Assembly (NCBI GenBank): GCA_030063045.1
Contig: JAQSEB010000032.1
Location: 1,922,001 to 1,986,000, forward strand
Direction of reading: 5' to 3'
Length of the DNA stretch: 64,000 nt
DNA from: Pratylenchus scribneri
Lineage: Eukaryota; Nematoda; Chromadorea; Rhabditida; Pratylenchidae
Shown: in pieces, positions 22,546 to 36,600 of the stretch
Position numbering within the stretch: position 1 is the stretch's first letter
How the letters are laid out: every line of letters starts with the position of its first letter
Notes under the pieces: generated by a model
The model's database searches: none
What the model was told of the DNA's origin: nothing
What the model saw: the letters and a program-made list of their open reading frames with translations, nothing else
Translations under genes and position numbers: made by a program

Positions 22546-22776
22546 AATCAAGTAACTCAAAAGACAGTACTTATTCTCTATCCATTTTTGATTACTTTTT
22601 ACTCATTGAATATACCAAAAATTGTTCCATTTTTTTACAAAATTGTTCATTAAAGTTGGATCAGAGTTATCCCAAATTTCCTCAGACTATTATCCTAATT
22701 AGTACGGCTTTAGTACTGGACTTCAAATTCTGGTACTCTTATCTCACATTTTCAGACGAATTTTCAGGCCAAAAAA

Positions 22777-25968
<3,192 letters not shown>

Positions 25969-27478
25969 AAATAAATACATGAAAATACATAATCAATTTG
26001 ATATCATTTTTATACATAAAACATTCATTTTAAAAGTTGAATATAAATTTGCCAAAAAGCCATTTTAAAATTTTTATATTTAATATGTTGGAGGTTCGCT
26101 TCCCAAATTAGACTTCCAATTACGGGACGTCAGATTTGGGGTGAGGGATATTGTTGGGGAAAGTCGTTCATCCCAACCCCCCATTTGCCGAATTGGATAT
26201 TAACATTCATTTATCCGGATAGAAATCACAATAATAATAATAGGCGAAGTTTGGGAATTGGGGCGGCTGGCCCATCGCTGGGCCGCTAGGAAGCTGGGGA
26301 GCCCAAGTCCAACTAATCCTAGGGCCGATCGGGGCGAATGAACACTTAGTGGGGGATTTGGATTGGTTTTATATTCCCGGAGAGCTATTTGGACCTGGGG
26401 GAACAGTTGTTGTTTAATTCCCTCTAACAATATTAATTGAATTGGAAAGGAAATTTTCGCACTCGGATTTATGGACATCAAATCAATTTATCAATTAAAT
26501 ATTTAGCTTTAATTTAAACCAATTTTGTACGGTTATATAGCTCCGATTATGATTAATTAATTGAATAAAAATTTGTGGGATTTAATAGAAATTAAAAAGA
26601 CATTAATTATTAGAGGAAAAAAGACAAAATTAGGGGAATGAAGAAAATTTTTGCTTTAAAAGTTTTAACAAAATTTGAACAAATATGCCAAAATTGTACA
26701 ATTTTCATTAATTTTGATTTTCCTGGCCATAACTTTCTATGGCCAATTTAATTTAATTAATAAATTACTTATCAAAAATGATTGATAGGAAAGAACTTAA
26801 ACCAATAATATAAAAGTTTTATCAATATTTTGATAAGATTGCTGAGATTTTGGCCAATGCGCAAAATTCGGATGGTCTTAATTATATACAAAAGGGAAAT
26901 ATGAATAAAATAAGGCGGATGGAATTGACATTTATTTTAAATAATTTAATGAACTAACTTCATCCAAAGTGCCAATCCCCAATTGCCAGATGATGCCATT
27001 TTTGTCTACCTCCAAGCTTCAATTCCATTTAGCCGTGTTCCCTTCTTCTCCCCATCCATGGCCTTCGCTTTTCCCGACTCTGGCCAATGCCAATGGCAAT
27101 GCCCCACATTTCTCTGGCTGCCACTGCATTGAAAATTGGAGGGCATTTTGCTGCCAGCCGATGGCAGAAACATTGGAGGAAATGCCGGCATTGGAAGTGA
27201 GCATTAGAGGGGGACCCGAATAAATGGATGGAATGGAGAAGCACACAAAAGCCGCCTCCTTTCTGCCAGCCACCCACTTCCCTCCCCCTTTTTTCTTTCT
27301 ACTCCATTTGGCTTGGCTCACATCCATTCCAATTATTTATACATTTCCCCTCCCCTTTTTCATTTTCCTCTTTTCCACTCTCACTCAATAAAAAACTAAA
27401 ACTAAATAATAAAGAGAGGAAATATTCATTTATTTTTCATGTGAATTTTTGTGGCTAATTTGATTCATTTGTGGCCAA

Positions 27479-27610
27479 ATGGGAGACAAGGCAATATTGA
27501 CGGAAGTGTTGGAAGCGTCCAGATTGACAGACACCTATTCCAGTTTGACCGCATCCAACATTATTGACCAGTTAAGCGGCGAAATGGGACAATTGAATAG
27601 CGTCGATTGA
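27479..27610 (+). CDS. Short open frame (43 codons), doubtful
   Basis: ATG to TGA without introns, giving a mixed polar peptide that starts MGDKAILTEVLEASR. Codon content looks protein-like and it precedes the SVOP-like gene by 734 bp, so it may be an upstream non-canonical exon or a chance frame. I do not recognise it. Confidence 0.2.
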   Translation: MGDKAILTEVLEASRLTDTYSSLTASNIIDQLSGEMGQLNSVD

Positions 27611-27625
27611 GTACCTAGTCATTTC

Positions 27626-27921
27626 TTTTGGCCATATCTCGACAAGGAAGTAACAAATTTAGGAAGGCAATATGCCATTTGAAAGCCCTGAAAGTCCTTA
27701 AAATAGTGGCTCAAATAATTTTTCGAAAATTAGTATAATTTATAGGGAAAAAGTGGCTTTTCCTCAAAAATCGGATCTATTATAATCAAAAGCACATAAC
27801 TTTTTTAAAGCCTGCATTTCATAAAATTTAATAAGGCCACTTTGTAGAGGAAACTATGTGATTTTCAATGGCATATCACCTTCAAAGATTGGCAATTGCC
27901 TCGCTGAGTTATTAACCAAAA
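27626..27921. repeat. Family A foldback element (copy A6)
   Basis: A full palindrome beginning ttttggccatatctcgacaa and ending gctgagttattaaccaaaa. Confidence 0.85.
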
Positions 27922-27997
27922 ATAAATGCAAGTACTAATCGGTGGTATTGGCTGAAAGGTGGAGGAATATTAATAGAAATTTAGAGCTTGGGCAATT

Positions 27998-28290
27998 CTT
28001 TTGGCCATAACTCAACAAGGAAGTAACAAATTTAGGAAGACAATATGCCATTTAAAAGCCTTAAATGTCCTCTAAAAAGTGGCTTAAATAATTTTACGAA
28101 AAATTAAAATTTTTTGTAAATTAATCGAATTTTCCTCAAAAATCGGATCTATTATAATCAAAGGCATATAACTTTAAAAATAGAAATTTTTAAAATTAAA
28201 CAAGGCCACTTTATAAAGGGCACTTTAAGCTTTAAAATGATATATTGCCTTTCCAAATTGATAATTGCCTCGCTTAGATATGGGCCAAAA
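27998..28290. repeat. Family A foldback element (copy A7)
   Basis: A second full copy only 77 bp after A6, in the same intergenic region just upstream of the SVOP-like start. Confidence 0.85.
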
Positions 28291-28343
28291 ACCGATCTAG
28301 GCACTCAATTGGCGGCACTCGACTTATAAGGGAAGGAGGAATA

Positions 28344-31300
28344 ATGGAAATATTTCCCAAAAATAGGCTCAAAGGCACATCCAGTTCACATCCAGTCCAT
28401 TATGAGGGAATTGAAGGTAGCAATGATGTGGCAGGTGGAAATGATCAAATACGAATTGGCGAGCCCGAGGATGCCACAGGGCATTTAGCCGGAATTGCTG
28501 GGGGAGTGCCGGATGTGTTCACAGTGGATGATGCCGTGGAATATTTGGGCTTTGGCAAATTCCAGCTACTTTTGGCCCTGCTGACCGGATTGGCATGGAT
28601 GGCGGATGCAATGGAAATAATGATCCTTTCCATTTTGTCACCGGCACTCTATTGTGAATGGGCCATCACGCCAATGCAACAAGTGGGTAGGGGAAGAGTT
28701 TTTGGCCCATAGCTCAACGAAGCGACCATAAATTTGGGAAGGCTTATATCATTCGAAAGCTCTAAAATCAGCAAAAAAGTGGCATATTTTTATTTTATAA
28801 AAAAATAAAATTTAGTATAGAAAAAAAGGCTTTACCTCAAAAATGTGGGTTTATATTTAAAGACGTGTAGCTTTATTTAATGGTTTAATTATGAAATATA
28901 ATTTAGCCACTTTATAGAGGAGAGTTTGAGCTTTAAAATGATATATCGCCTTCCAAAATTGGTTAATGTCTCACGGAGATAAAGGCCTAAATCTAAGCGG
29001 CTCTCAAAGAACTGTCTCTCCTCTCTTATTGTATATCCAAGGGAACACAAATCACAAATTTCCTTTCTTTTTTTAAATCAAAGGAACACAAATTTTTCCC
29101 TTCAATCAAATTGAGGGAACACACTTTTCCTCACTGCAGCAGCTAGAAAGAGAATACGGTACCGCTTTCGATGGGAATCGAGGGAAACACAAATCACAAA
29201 TCTGCACTACTGTACCGATTAAGTACTAGCATTAGTTTTTGGCTCATATCTCAGCGAAGCATTGGCCAATCTGAGAAGGCGATATACTATTCAAGAGCTT
29301 AAAGTGTCTTCTATAAAGTGGCTACAAAAATATTTTATTTAATTTCAATTACAAAAATTTAGATGCATTTGAATATAATAAACTAGAATTTGTTGTAAGG
29401 AAAAGTCGTCTATTTTAACAAATTAATTTAATTTTCAAAAATTTAATAATGCCACTTTTTAGAGGATATTTAGGGCTTTCAAATGACATATTGCCTTTAT
29501 AAATTGGTTGCCTCCTTATTAAGCTATATGAGCAAAAGAATGGCCCCTACTCATATTATTACATCAATAAACGAAATATTCGCTTTTTTTGTTCAGGCAT
29601 TGATCACCACTTGTGTGTTCTCTGGGATGATGTTATCCTCGACGGCATGGGGCAAATTTTGTGACCGTTTTGGCCGTCGGAAGGGTCTAATGTGTGCGGC
29701 CACACTGACATTTGCAATGGGCCTCCTCTCATCGGCTGCTCCCAATTTTCGAGCATTTTTGCTACTTCGGGCATTGACCGGCGTTGGCATTGGCGGAATT
29801 CCTCAATCGTTTAGCCTTCCTTTGCTTCGATTAATCCCATCTTTTTTAGGGTTACCCTTTTTGCGGAATTCTTGCCACTTGCCCAAAGGGCAAAATGTGT
29901 TGTTCTGATCGAATCATTTTGGGCGGTTGGGGCGGCGTTCGAAGCAATCTTGGCACTTTTTGTCATGTCCACCTGGGGTTGGCGATGGCTTTTGTTGCTC
30001 AGTTCATTGCCATTGGCAATGTTCACACTTTCATGCTTGGTAAAAATGGCAAAATTTTTTTAAAATATTTAATTTATCGAAAAAAGTATTGAAATTGCCT
30101 AAAAGATTTAACGATTTAGAAATTTATCCTAAAACCATAAACTTATACCCAATCAATAGATTTCTTCAAGATACATAATTTGATTATATTTTGACTTTGG
30201 GTTTAACCAATTCTAACTTAGTTTTGAACCATTAAATCAAAATTGGTTTAAACCATTTAATACCCTTTAATTATTGGCCAAACCATAACCAAATTATATG
30301 AAATTCATTGACTTTTGACCAACTATCCAATTTTGGGTATATGGTTTGTGAATATGGAGGACAAACCAAAACGATTAAACCCTTAAAAAATTATAATTAT
30401 TATAAATTTTTTTCGGCAATTTTAATGTTTTATACATCAAAATTAAATACTATCCAATGCCAAAATTTTTTTTACCCTCTCTTTTTTTACCAAACAGTGG
30501 CTACCCGAAAGTGCCCGTTTCTTGATGAGTGCCGGCCGAACGGAAGAAGCATTGCATTCATTGCAGCGAGTGGCCAAATTGAATGGTCGAATGCTGCCAA
30601 CGGGCAAATTAATTGAAGCAAACAATCGAGGCGGTGCAGACAAACACCGAGGACAACTTTCGCATTTGTTTGTGCCCGAGCTGCGTGGAACAACTTTGTT
30701 ACTTTGGCTAATTTGGGCAATGAATGCATTCTGCTATTATGGCAAGTCGGATTTATCCAATTTGTCGCCGTTTTTAATAACTCATAAAAGAATGAACAAC
30801 TTTTCAAAATTTTATTATCAAATTGAAGAGCAGACTTTGGCTATCAAAATTATTTTAATTTTATTTAAATTGATTCAGAATTGATGGAGTTATGTTCAAA
30901 TAAAATCATTTGAAATGACCTTTATTATGGTTTAATGAAATTTACATAAGTTTTTTGGCCATAACTCCATCATTTCTGAATCAATTTAAATAAAATTAAT
31001 ATCATTTGATAGCCAAAAGTCCGCTCTTTAATTTCTTACTAAAATCATTAAAATAGGCCTTATCCTTGATGAGTTATTATAAATGGCGTCAAGTTGGTTC
31101 TTATCCAATCCCTTTATCAATCTGAGTTAAATATTAAGGCGTTGTCCTTTTGACCACCGTCCTTTTCCAATCCGGCGATGAATGCCATGGTGGCATGGCA
31201 CCATCACCAACATTGAATGCCACCATCATTGATGGAGAAGAATCATCGGCACAAATGGTTGTTGGGTGTAAGCCACTTGTCCAAAAGGACTATTTGGATT

Positions 31301-32943
31301 TACTTTCCACCACATTGTCCGAATTCCCTGGACTCGCTTTGACTGCCATTGTCATTGAATGGCTGGGCCGGAAGAGGACAATGGCCATGGAATTCAGTGT
31401 TTATGTTTTCTTCCTATTTTTGCTCTTCTTTTGCCTACAAAGGTATTCCCCATAGGGATTCATTAGCTTCATTTGATCTTGGCCCATATCTCAGCAAGGC
31501 ATCATCCAATCTGAGGAGGCAATACATCATTGAAAAGCTTTATATGTCCTCTAGAAAGTGGCCTAATAAAATTTTATAAAATTTAAGAATTTTAAAAAGA
31601 TGCATGCCTTTTAGAATAATAAACACGAATTTTCGAAGGAAAAGCCGTTTATTTTTACAAATTTATCAAAAATTTTTAAGCCACTTTTTAGATGATTTTT
31701 AAGGATTTTGATTGGCATATCGCCTTCCCAAATTAGTTCCTTCCTAGATATGCCTAAAAGAAAAAACTCAAGTACTCATTCGGTAAAACTTAAATGTCCT
31801 AATTCGATTCAGATTCCCCTCATTCCATCACTCATTAATTCCTCTCTTCTTCCCGATTTGAAGGCATTGGGTAACGGTGTTCATTTTTGTTGCCCGCGCA
31901 TTCATATCCGGCTCTTTCCAATGCGTTTATGTGTACACTCCAGAAGTTTATCCAACAACGTTGAGGGCAATTGGCTTGGGAGCGAGTTCATCAATGGCCA
32001 GATTGGGTGCAATTGGTGATTCTTCTCGCCGTATAAATTTAACAAATGTGTCAATTTTTAAGCCACTCCCTTTGTGGCCCAAGTTGCCTCTGGCCATTCT
32101 TTGATGATCCCAATTGGGTGGGTTTGAGAATTCAGATGGATATTAATTTGTCAAAATAGGAATTAATTTGCCTTAAAATTTTCGTGTCGAAAATGGATAT
32201 TTTTAGACCATAAAACATGGCCAAATCGGACTCTATTTTTAAAACCATATCCTAGTCTAAACTTCTAACATGGAAATCCCACACTTTAAAGTTGACCACT
32301 TTTGATAAAACTTTACCTTTTTTCAATCCATAGGATGCCTTCATCTAAAACACAATTATTTTCTGCTGAAGGCGCTGGCCTCGAAAATTATGGCTGTTTG
32401 AAAATTTGCCAACTCGCCCTTTTCTCCCATAAGGAATACTTTTTAAAAATTTACATTAACTTCGGTGGTGAGGAGGTGAACTGCGCCCGCTTCATTTTTC
32501 AGAGTCACGGGTTCATTTCTCCTTCGAAGAAGGAATTATTTTTTAACTTTTAAACAATTTATTTTTTTGATCCATAATTTCCGAGGCAAATGCCTTCACT
32601 CATCAGTAGATAATATTTACGGTTTAGATGAAGGCAACCTATGGACTAAAAATAGGCAAAGGTCTCACCAAAAGTGGCCATCTTAAAGGTGAGAATTTCC
32701 CTTATAAGCCTCAAATGTTATGGCCAAGTTATATGGCCACAAAAAATTATTTCGGCAATAATTTTTCAATATTATTTATTTAATCCATTTCAAGAATGTA
32801 TTGTGGCGCTGCTTTAATCGGCTTAATCGCCGCCCTCTCTTTGCCAATTGAGACTAAAGGACGCCAAATGAGGGTAATAAAACTTGTGAATTAAATTTTG
32901 ATGGATGTCTTTTATTCACAGGAAACACATTAAAATGATGGCC
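28344..32943 (+). CDS. svop-1: SVOP-like major-facilitator transporter (synaptic vesicle 2-related)
   Basis: Nine exons (28344-28682, 29597-29808, 29850-30039, 30498-30741, 31139-31442, 31864-32015, 32063-32117, 32795-32873, 32932-32943) join in phase for 528 residues, close to the 548 of human SVOP. Family signatures run in order: [116 protein letters not shown] and [11 protein letters not shown]. The fold is a 12-helix MFS transporter; SVOP is a synaptic-vesicle protein whose substrate is not established. The exon 4/5 junction needs a GC donor (G|GCAAGT at 30741/30742) to keep the conserved YYG-VVLLTT sequence. Introns 1, 3, 4, 5 and 7 contain inserted repeats. The upstream start is uncertain. 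Confidence 0.92.
28699..28990. repeat. Family A foldback element (copy A8)
   Basis: Within SVOP-like intron 1; the left arm starts tttggcccatagctcaacga. Confidence 0.82.
29236..29536. repeat. Family A foldback element (copy A9)
   Basis: A second element in SVOP-like intron 1; the right arm contains gccactttttagaggat and ends attaagctatatgagcaaaa. Confidence 0.82.
30150..30390 (-). repeat. Family C dispersed repeat (copy C2, inverted)
   Basis: The reverse complement aligns with C1 and C3, sharing aaaattggatag, taatttggttatggtttgg and gggtattaaa. It lies in SVOP-like intron 3. Confidence 0.75.
30758..31097. repeat. Family B foldback element (copy B2)
   Basis: From caatttgtcgccgttttta to aaatggcgtcaagttgg, filling SVOP-like intron 4, which starts with a GC donor 16 bp upstream. 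Confidence 0.85.
31477..31760. repeat. Family A foldback element (copy A10)
   Basis: Within SVOP-like intron 5; the arms are more diverged than in most copies, but the cctctagaaagtggc and inverted ccactttttagatga blocks are present. Confidence 0.78.
32280..32700. repeat. Distinct ~420-bp foldback element (family D)
   Basis: Long imperfect inverted repeat in SVOP-like intron 7: ccataggatgccttcatcta near 32330 pairs with its inverse near 32620-32650. Further blocks around cctcgaaaattatgg and ccacttttgat pair as well. It is unlike families A and B. Confidence 0.7.
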
Positions 32944-33671
32944 ACAAAAAAGAGAAGAAGGAGAATGAAGGAAATTAAAACAATGCTATCAAAAAATGAA
33001 TTTATGATTGGAAATTTTTATGTGAAAATAAAGAATGCAGCCATTCATATTTTTGGCCCAGAATTGTACTTAAAAATCCTCGCCCTCCTCCATGTATTGA
33101 ATCAACCAATCCGAAATAAAACCAATTGGATTTGCTGGCCTTCGAAGCAAAACCTTCAATATTGGATTAAATTTATATCTTTTTAGTATATGACACAACT
33201 TGTCGCCGTTTATAATATCTCATCAAGGACTGAACTAAATTTGTTGATTTTGTGATCAAATTAAAGAGCAGACTTTTGGCTATCTAATGATATAAATTTT
33301 ATAAAAATTAGTTCAAAATTGGTTGAGTTATGCTCAAAAAAAGAACTGAAAATTTCGCTAATCCAAAGTAAAGGTCATTTCAAATGGTTTTATTTGAGCA
33401 TAATTTCCATTATTTCTGAACCAATTTAAATAAAATTGATATCATTGCATAGCCAAAAGTCTACTCTTTAATTTGATATAAAATTCACGAAAATTGATTC
33501 CATCCTTGATGAGTTATAAACTGCGTCAAGTTGGGTTGTTTTCCAATATTTTTGTTTGACAAACTTCGGCCAATGCCTTTGTCAACACCGGTGCCACTGT
33601 TCGGGCCAAATATAGGCCATTGTCACTCCTTAAAATGATAATTTTTCCCGCAATTTCCCCAATATTTCCCC
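32944..33671. other. Convergent intergenic region, SVOP-like and ankyrin genes
   Basis: Lies between two convergent stop codons, so it should hold both 3' UTRs. Its middle is foldback copy B3; the rest is featureless AT-rich sequence. Confidence 0.5.
33196..33535. repeat. Family B foldback element (copy B3)
   Basis: From acaacttgtcgccgtttata to actgcgtcaagttggg, with the agagcagacttttggct block and its inverse. Confidence 0.85.
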
Positions 33672-36600
33672 TCACGTCGGCATTTCCAATCGTTCATGGA
33701 GAAGCCGTTCAAATCGATTCTTCTCCAAATCCTCCTCTTCCTCATCCCCATTGCCTCTTCTGCCCGAATCCGCACCCGAACTTCGACCCGACAATTCACC
33801 GACGGATTCCGCCGGACTGTCCATTAGTAATCCATTTTCAAAATCAACATGACCACCCCCTCCAGGGATTTGGCCAAGCCCAGATTGGGCCAACAATGTT
33901 TCGGCCCCGAATTCTTCGGCGTCCCTTTCCTTCAACATTTTCAAATCGAAAACTGCATTCCGCCGGTAATAATCCGGTGTTCTTCCTTCCTATAATTGCG
34001 TAAATTATTTGAAAATATTATAATATTTAACGATAGGGGAGGTTTCAATTTCAATACATGGACCTATCTTCTGGCCCATAGCTCAACAAGGCGGTAACCA
34101 ATCTGGGAAGGGGATTTACCAATGGAAAGCCCAAAGTGTACTCTATAAAGTGGCCTATTTTCGTTTTATGAAATTTAAGCTTTAAAAAATTTACATGTCT
34201 TTGAATGTAATAAACTCGAATTTTTTGCTTGAGTGAAGAAAAGCCGCCTACTATTTTACTAAAATATCTAAAATTTTAAATAATTAATTGGCTACTTTTT
34301 AGAGGACATTTAGGGCTTTCAAATGATATATCGCCTTCCCAAATTGGTCATCGCCTTGTTGAGTTATGACCAAAAGAAATGGCCCAGATAATGAAAATCA
34401 TATATTTTTTATTCACATTGTCAACGGCCATTGGATCGGCGCCAGCCTTTCCCAATATTTTCAAATAATGGCCGCCATCCCGTGCCGCCGCCGCATAATG
34501 CATTGCCGTACGTTTATTATAGTCAGGTGCATTCAGAACGGATGAAAATGTGGCCGCAATGAAACGGATTATTTCCGTTTGCTCATGGATTATGGCCGTA
34601 TGCAGTGGAGTGCATCCGTGGCGATCGCGTGCCAATGCCTAAAATAAATTATTGAGAAATATACAATTTGACGATAAGAATATATAAAGCCGAAATAATT
34701 ATAATGGTTTAAGGGTTTAAAGGTTTATCCTCCTTATTCACAAATCACATATACCCAAAATTGGATAGAGCTGGTCAGGACGCATTGAATGAGGTATATA
34801 ATTTGGTTATGGTTTGGTCACCAATTGAAGGGTATTAAACGGTTTAAACCACATTTTGGTTTAATGGTTCAAAACTAAATTATAATAGAATAGATTAAAC
34901 TCAAACCAAAATATAATCAAATATGCGTTTTGACAAGATTTATGCATTGGATATCAACACTTTTCGGTAAATTAAATTTTCGCCAAAATGAATTAGCCAA
35001 TCCCCCTCTGTGCATTTGCCACCCACCAATCTCTTTGTTGTCATCAATTGTTTGACAATTTCCAGTCTGCCCTCCTTTACGGCACGATGAATTTGTTCGA
35101 TTGTGCCAATCAATTCGGGCAATTCCCTGAGGAATAATTGGGCATCCGGATTCGACGATTTCTTCTCCATCAACAAATCTGCACATCCGGACATGACCAA
35201 CTGATCCAATTTGGCCAAATTTCCCTCACGAAGCCATTGTTGAATACTGCGCGATTATGAGAAGGAATGGTGAAAAATATATGGGAAATCTACCCAACTC
35301 ATCGCCATTTATAATAACTAATCAAAGATTGGACTAATTTTGACGATTCTTGTATTAAATTAAAGAGCAGACTTTTGGCTATCAAATGATATTAAATTTA
35401 TTTAAATTGATTCAGAATTATTAAAGTTATGACCAAAAAATTAGTGCCAATTTTATTAATTCATAGTAAAGTTTATTTTAAATGTTTTTTGGTCATAATT
35501 CCAACAATTCTAAGTTAATTTAAATAAAATTAAAGCCAAAAGTCTGCTCTTTAATTTGATACTAAAATTATCAAAATTGGTCCAGTCCGTGAAGAGTTAT
35601 TATAAAAAGTGCGGAGGCGCATCCCAGCCAATTTACTTTGATTCCAAATAAGAAGGCGCCACCCGATTATGCAAAATTTGCTTCAATGCCTGTTTCGTGT
35701 CCAGACGCATCCGCTCCAAATTCAGCTCACCCGGATATTTCAAATAATATTTTGGTGGCCGTCCATTCTGCATAATTTCCAATTTAAAGTCAATTAATCC
35801 CCTCAAAACCCACACAATCAAAAATGTTTGGATCGGCGCCAGCCTTTCTCATCAACTTGTACAAATAGCCACCATCCCGAAGTGAGGCTGCATAATGCAA
35901 TGGTGTCCGCTTTCGTTGGTCCATGGCATTCACGGATTGGGGATAATTTCGAATCAAATACTGAATCAAAAATATTGGGTCATTTGAGTAGAGGAAGGTT
36001 GGGTTTTGGACCATATCTCTAAGAGGCATTAGCCACTCTGGGAAAGCGATATATCATTTTAAGACTCAAAGTGTCCTCTACAATTCAGCATATTTTATGA
36101 TTGATTGAGAAAAGCCGTTTTTTTTAAAAATTCAATGTTTTCAAAAAATAAGTTAAGCCACTTTTTAAGTGACATTTAGAGCTTTCGAATGGCATATTGC
36201 CTTCCAAAATTGATTACTTCCTTATTGAGATATGGCAAAAAAACTTCAGCTGCTAAAAATAGGCAGTGCTTTATTTCATAAATTACAGTTACAGGCAGAA
36301 AAAGGGAGGAAAGATTTATGTTCATTCATTTCAAAGAAAAAATAGCTATAGGCAGAAATCATTCGATTCTCATCAAATGGAGTACCGTATTCTTTCTTCT
36401 TCTCATTGATAGTTCGAGGAATGGAAAATTATGTTTTCCCTCGATTTCCAACAATTACTTTTTTGGCTGATATCTTAGTGAGGAATTAATCGATTCAGGA
36501 AGGCGATATGTCATATGAAAGCCCTAAAAGTCCTCTACAAATTTGCAATAAATTATTATTAGATTCAACTTTTTTAAATAGTTTGCCTGAGAAAAATAGA

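Larger units (their letters stand above)
19515..22776. other. Intergenic region upstream of the OVO-like gene
   Basis: Contains foldback copies A3 and A4 and a tandemly duplicated GGCGCC segment (21.15-21.44 kb). A GC-richer stretch at 21.4-22.05 kb has overlapping open frames on both strands but no recognisable protein. The 3' end should include the promoter of the zinc-finger gene. Confidence 0.45.
25969..28343. other. Intergenic region between OVO-like and SVOP-like genes
   Basis: AT-rich, with foldback copies A6 and A7 at its 3' end and one short open frame at 27.48 kb. No other gene or RNA is recognised. 26.1-26.4 kb is mildly GC-richer and unassigned. Confidence 0.45.

Noticed and set aside
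33620..34003. Plus-strand open frame of 127 codons
   Set aside because: It is the shadow of the last ankyrin-gene exon on the minus strand, whose splice phase and conserved ending fit better.
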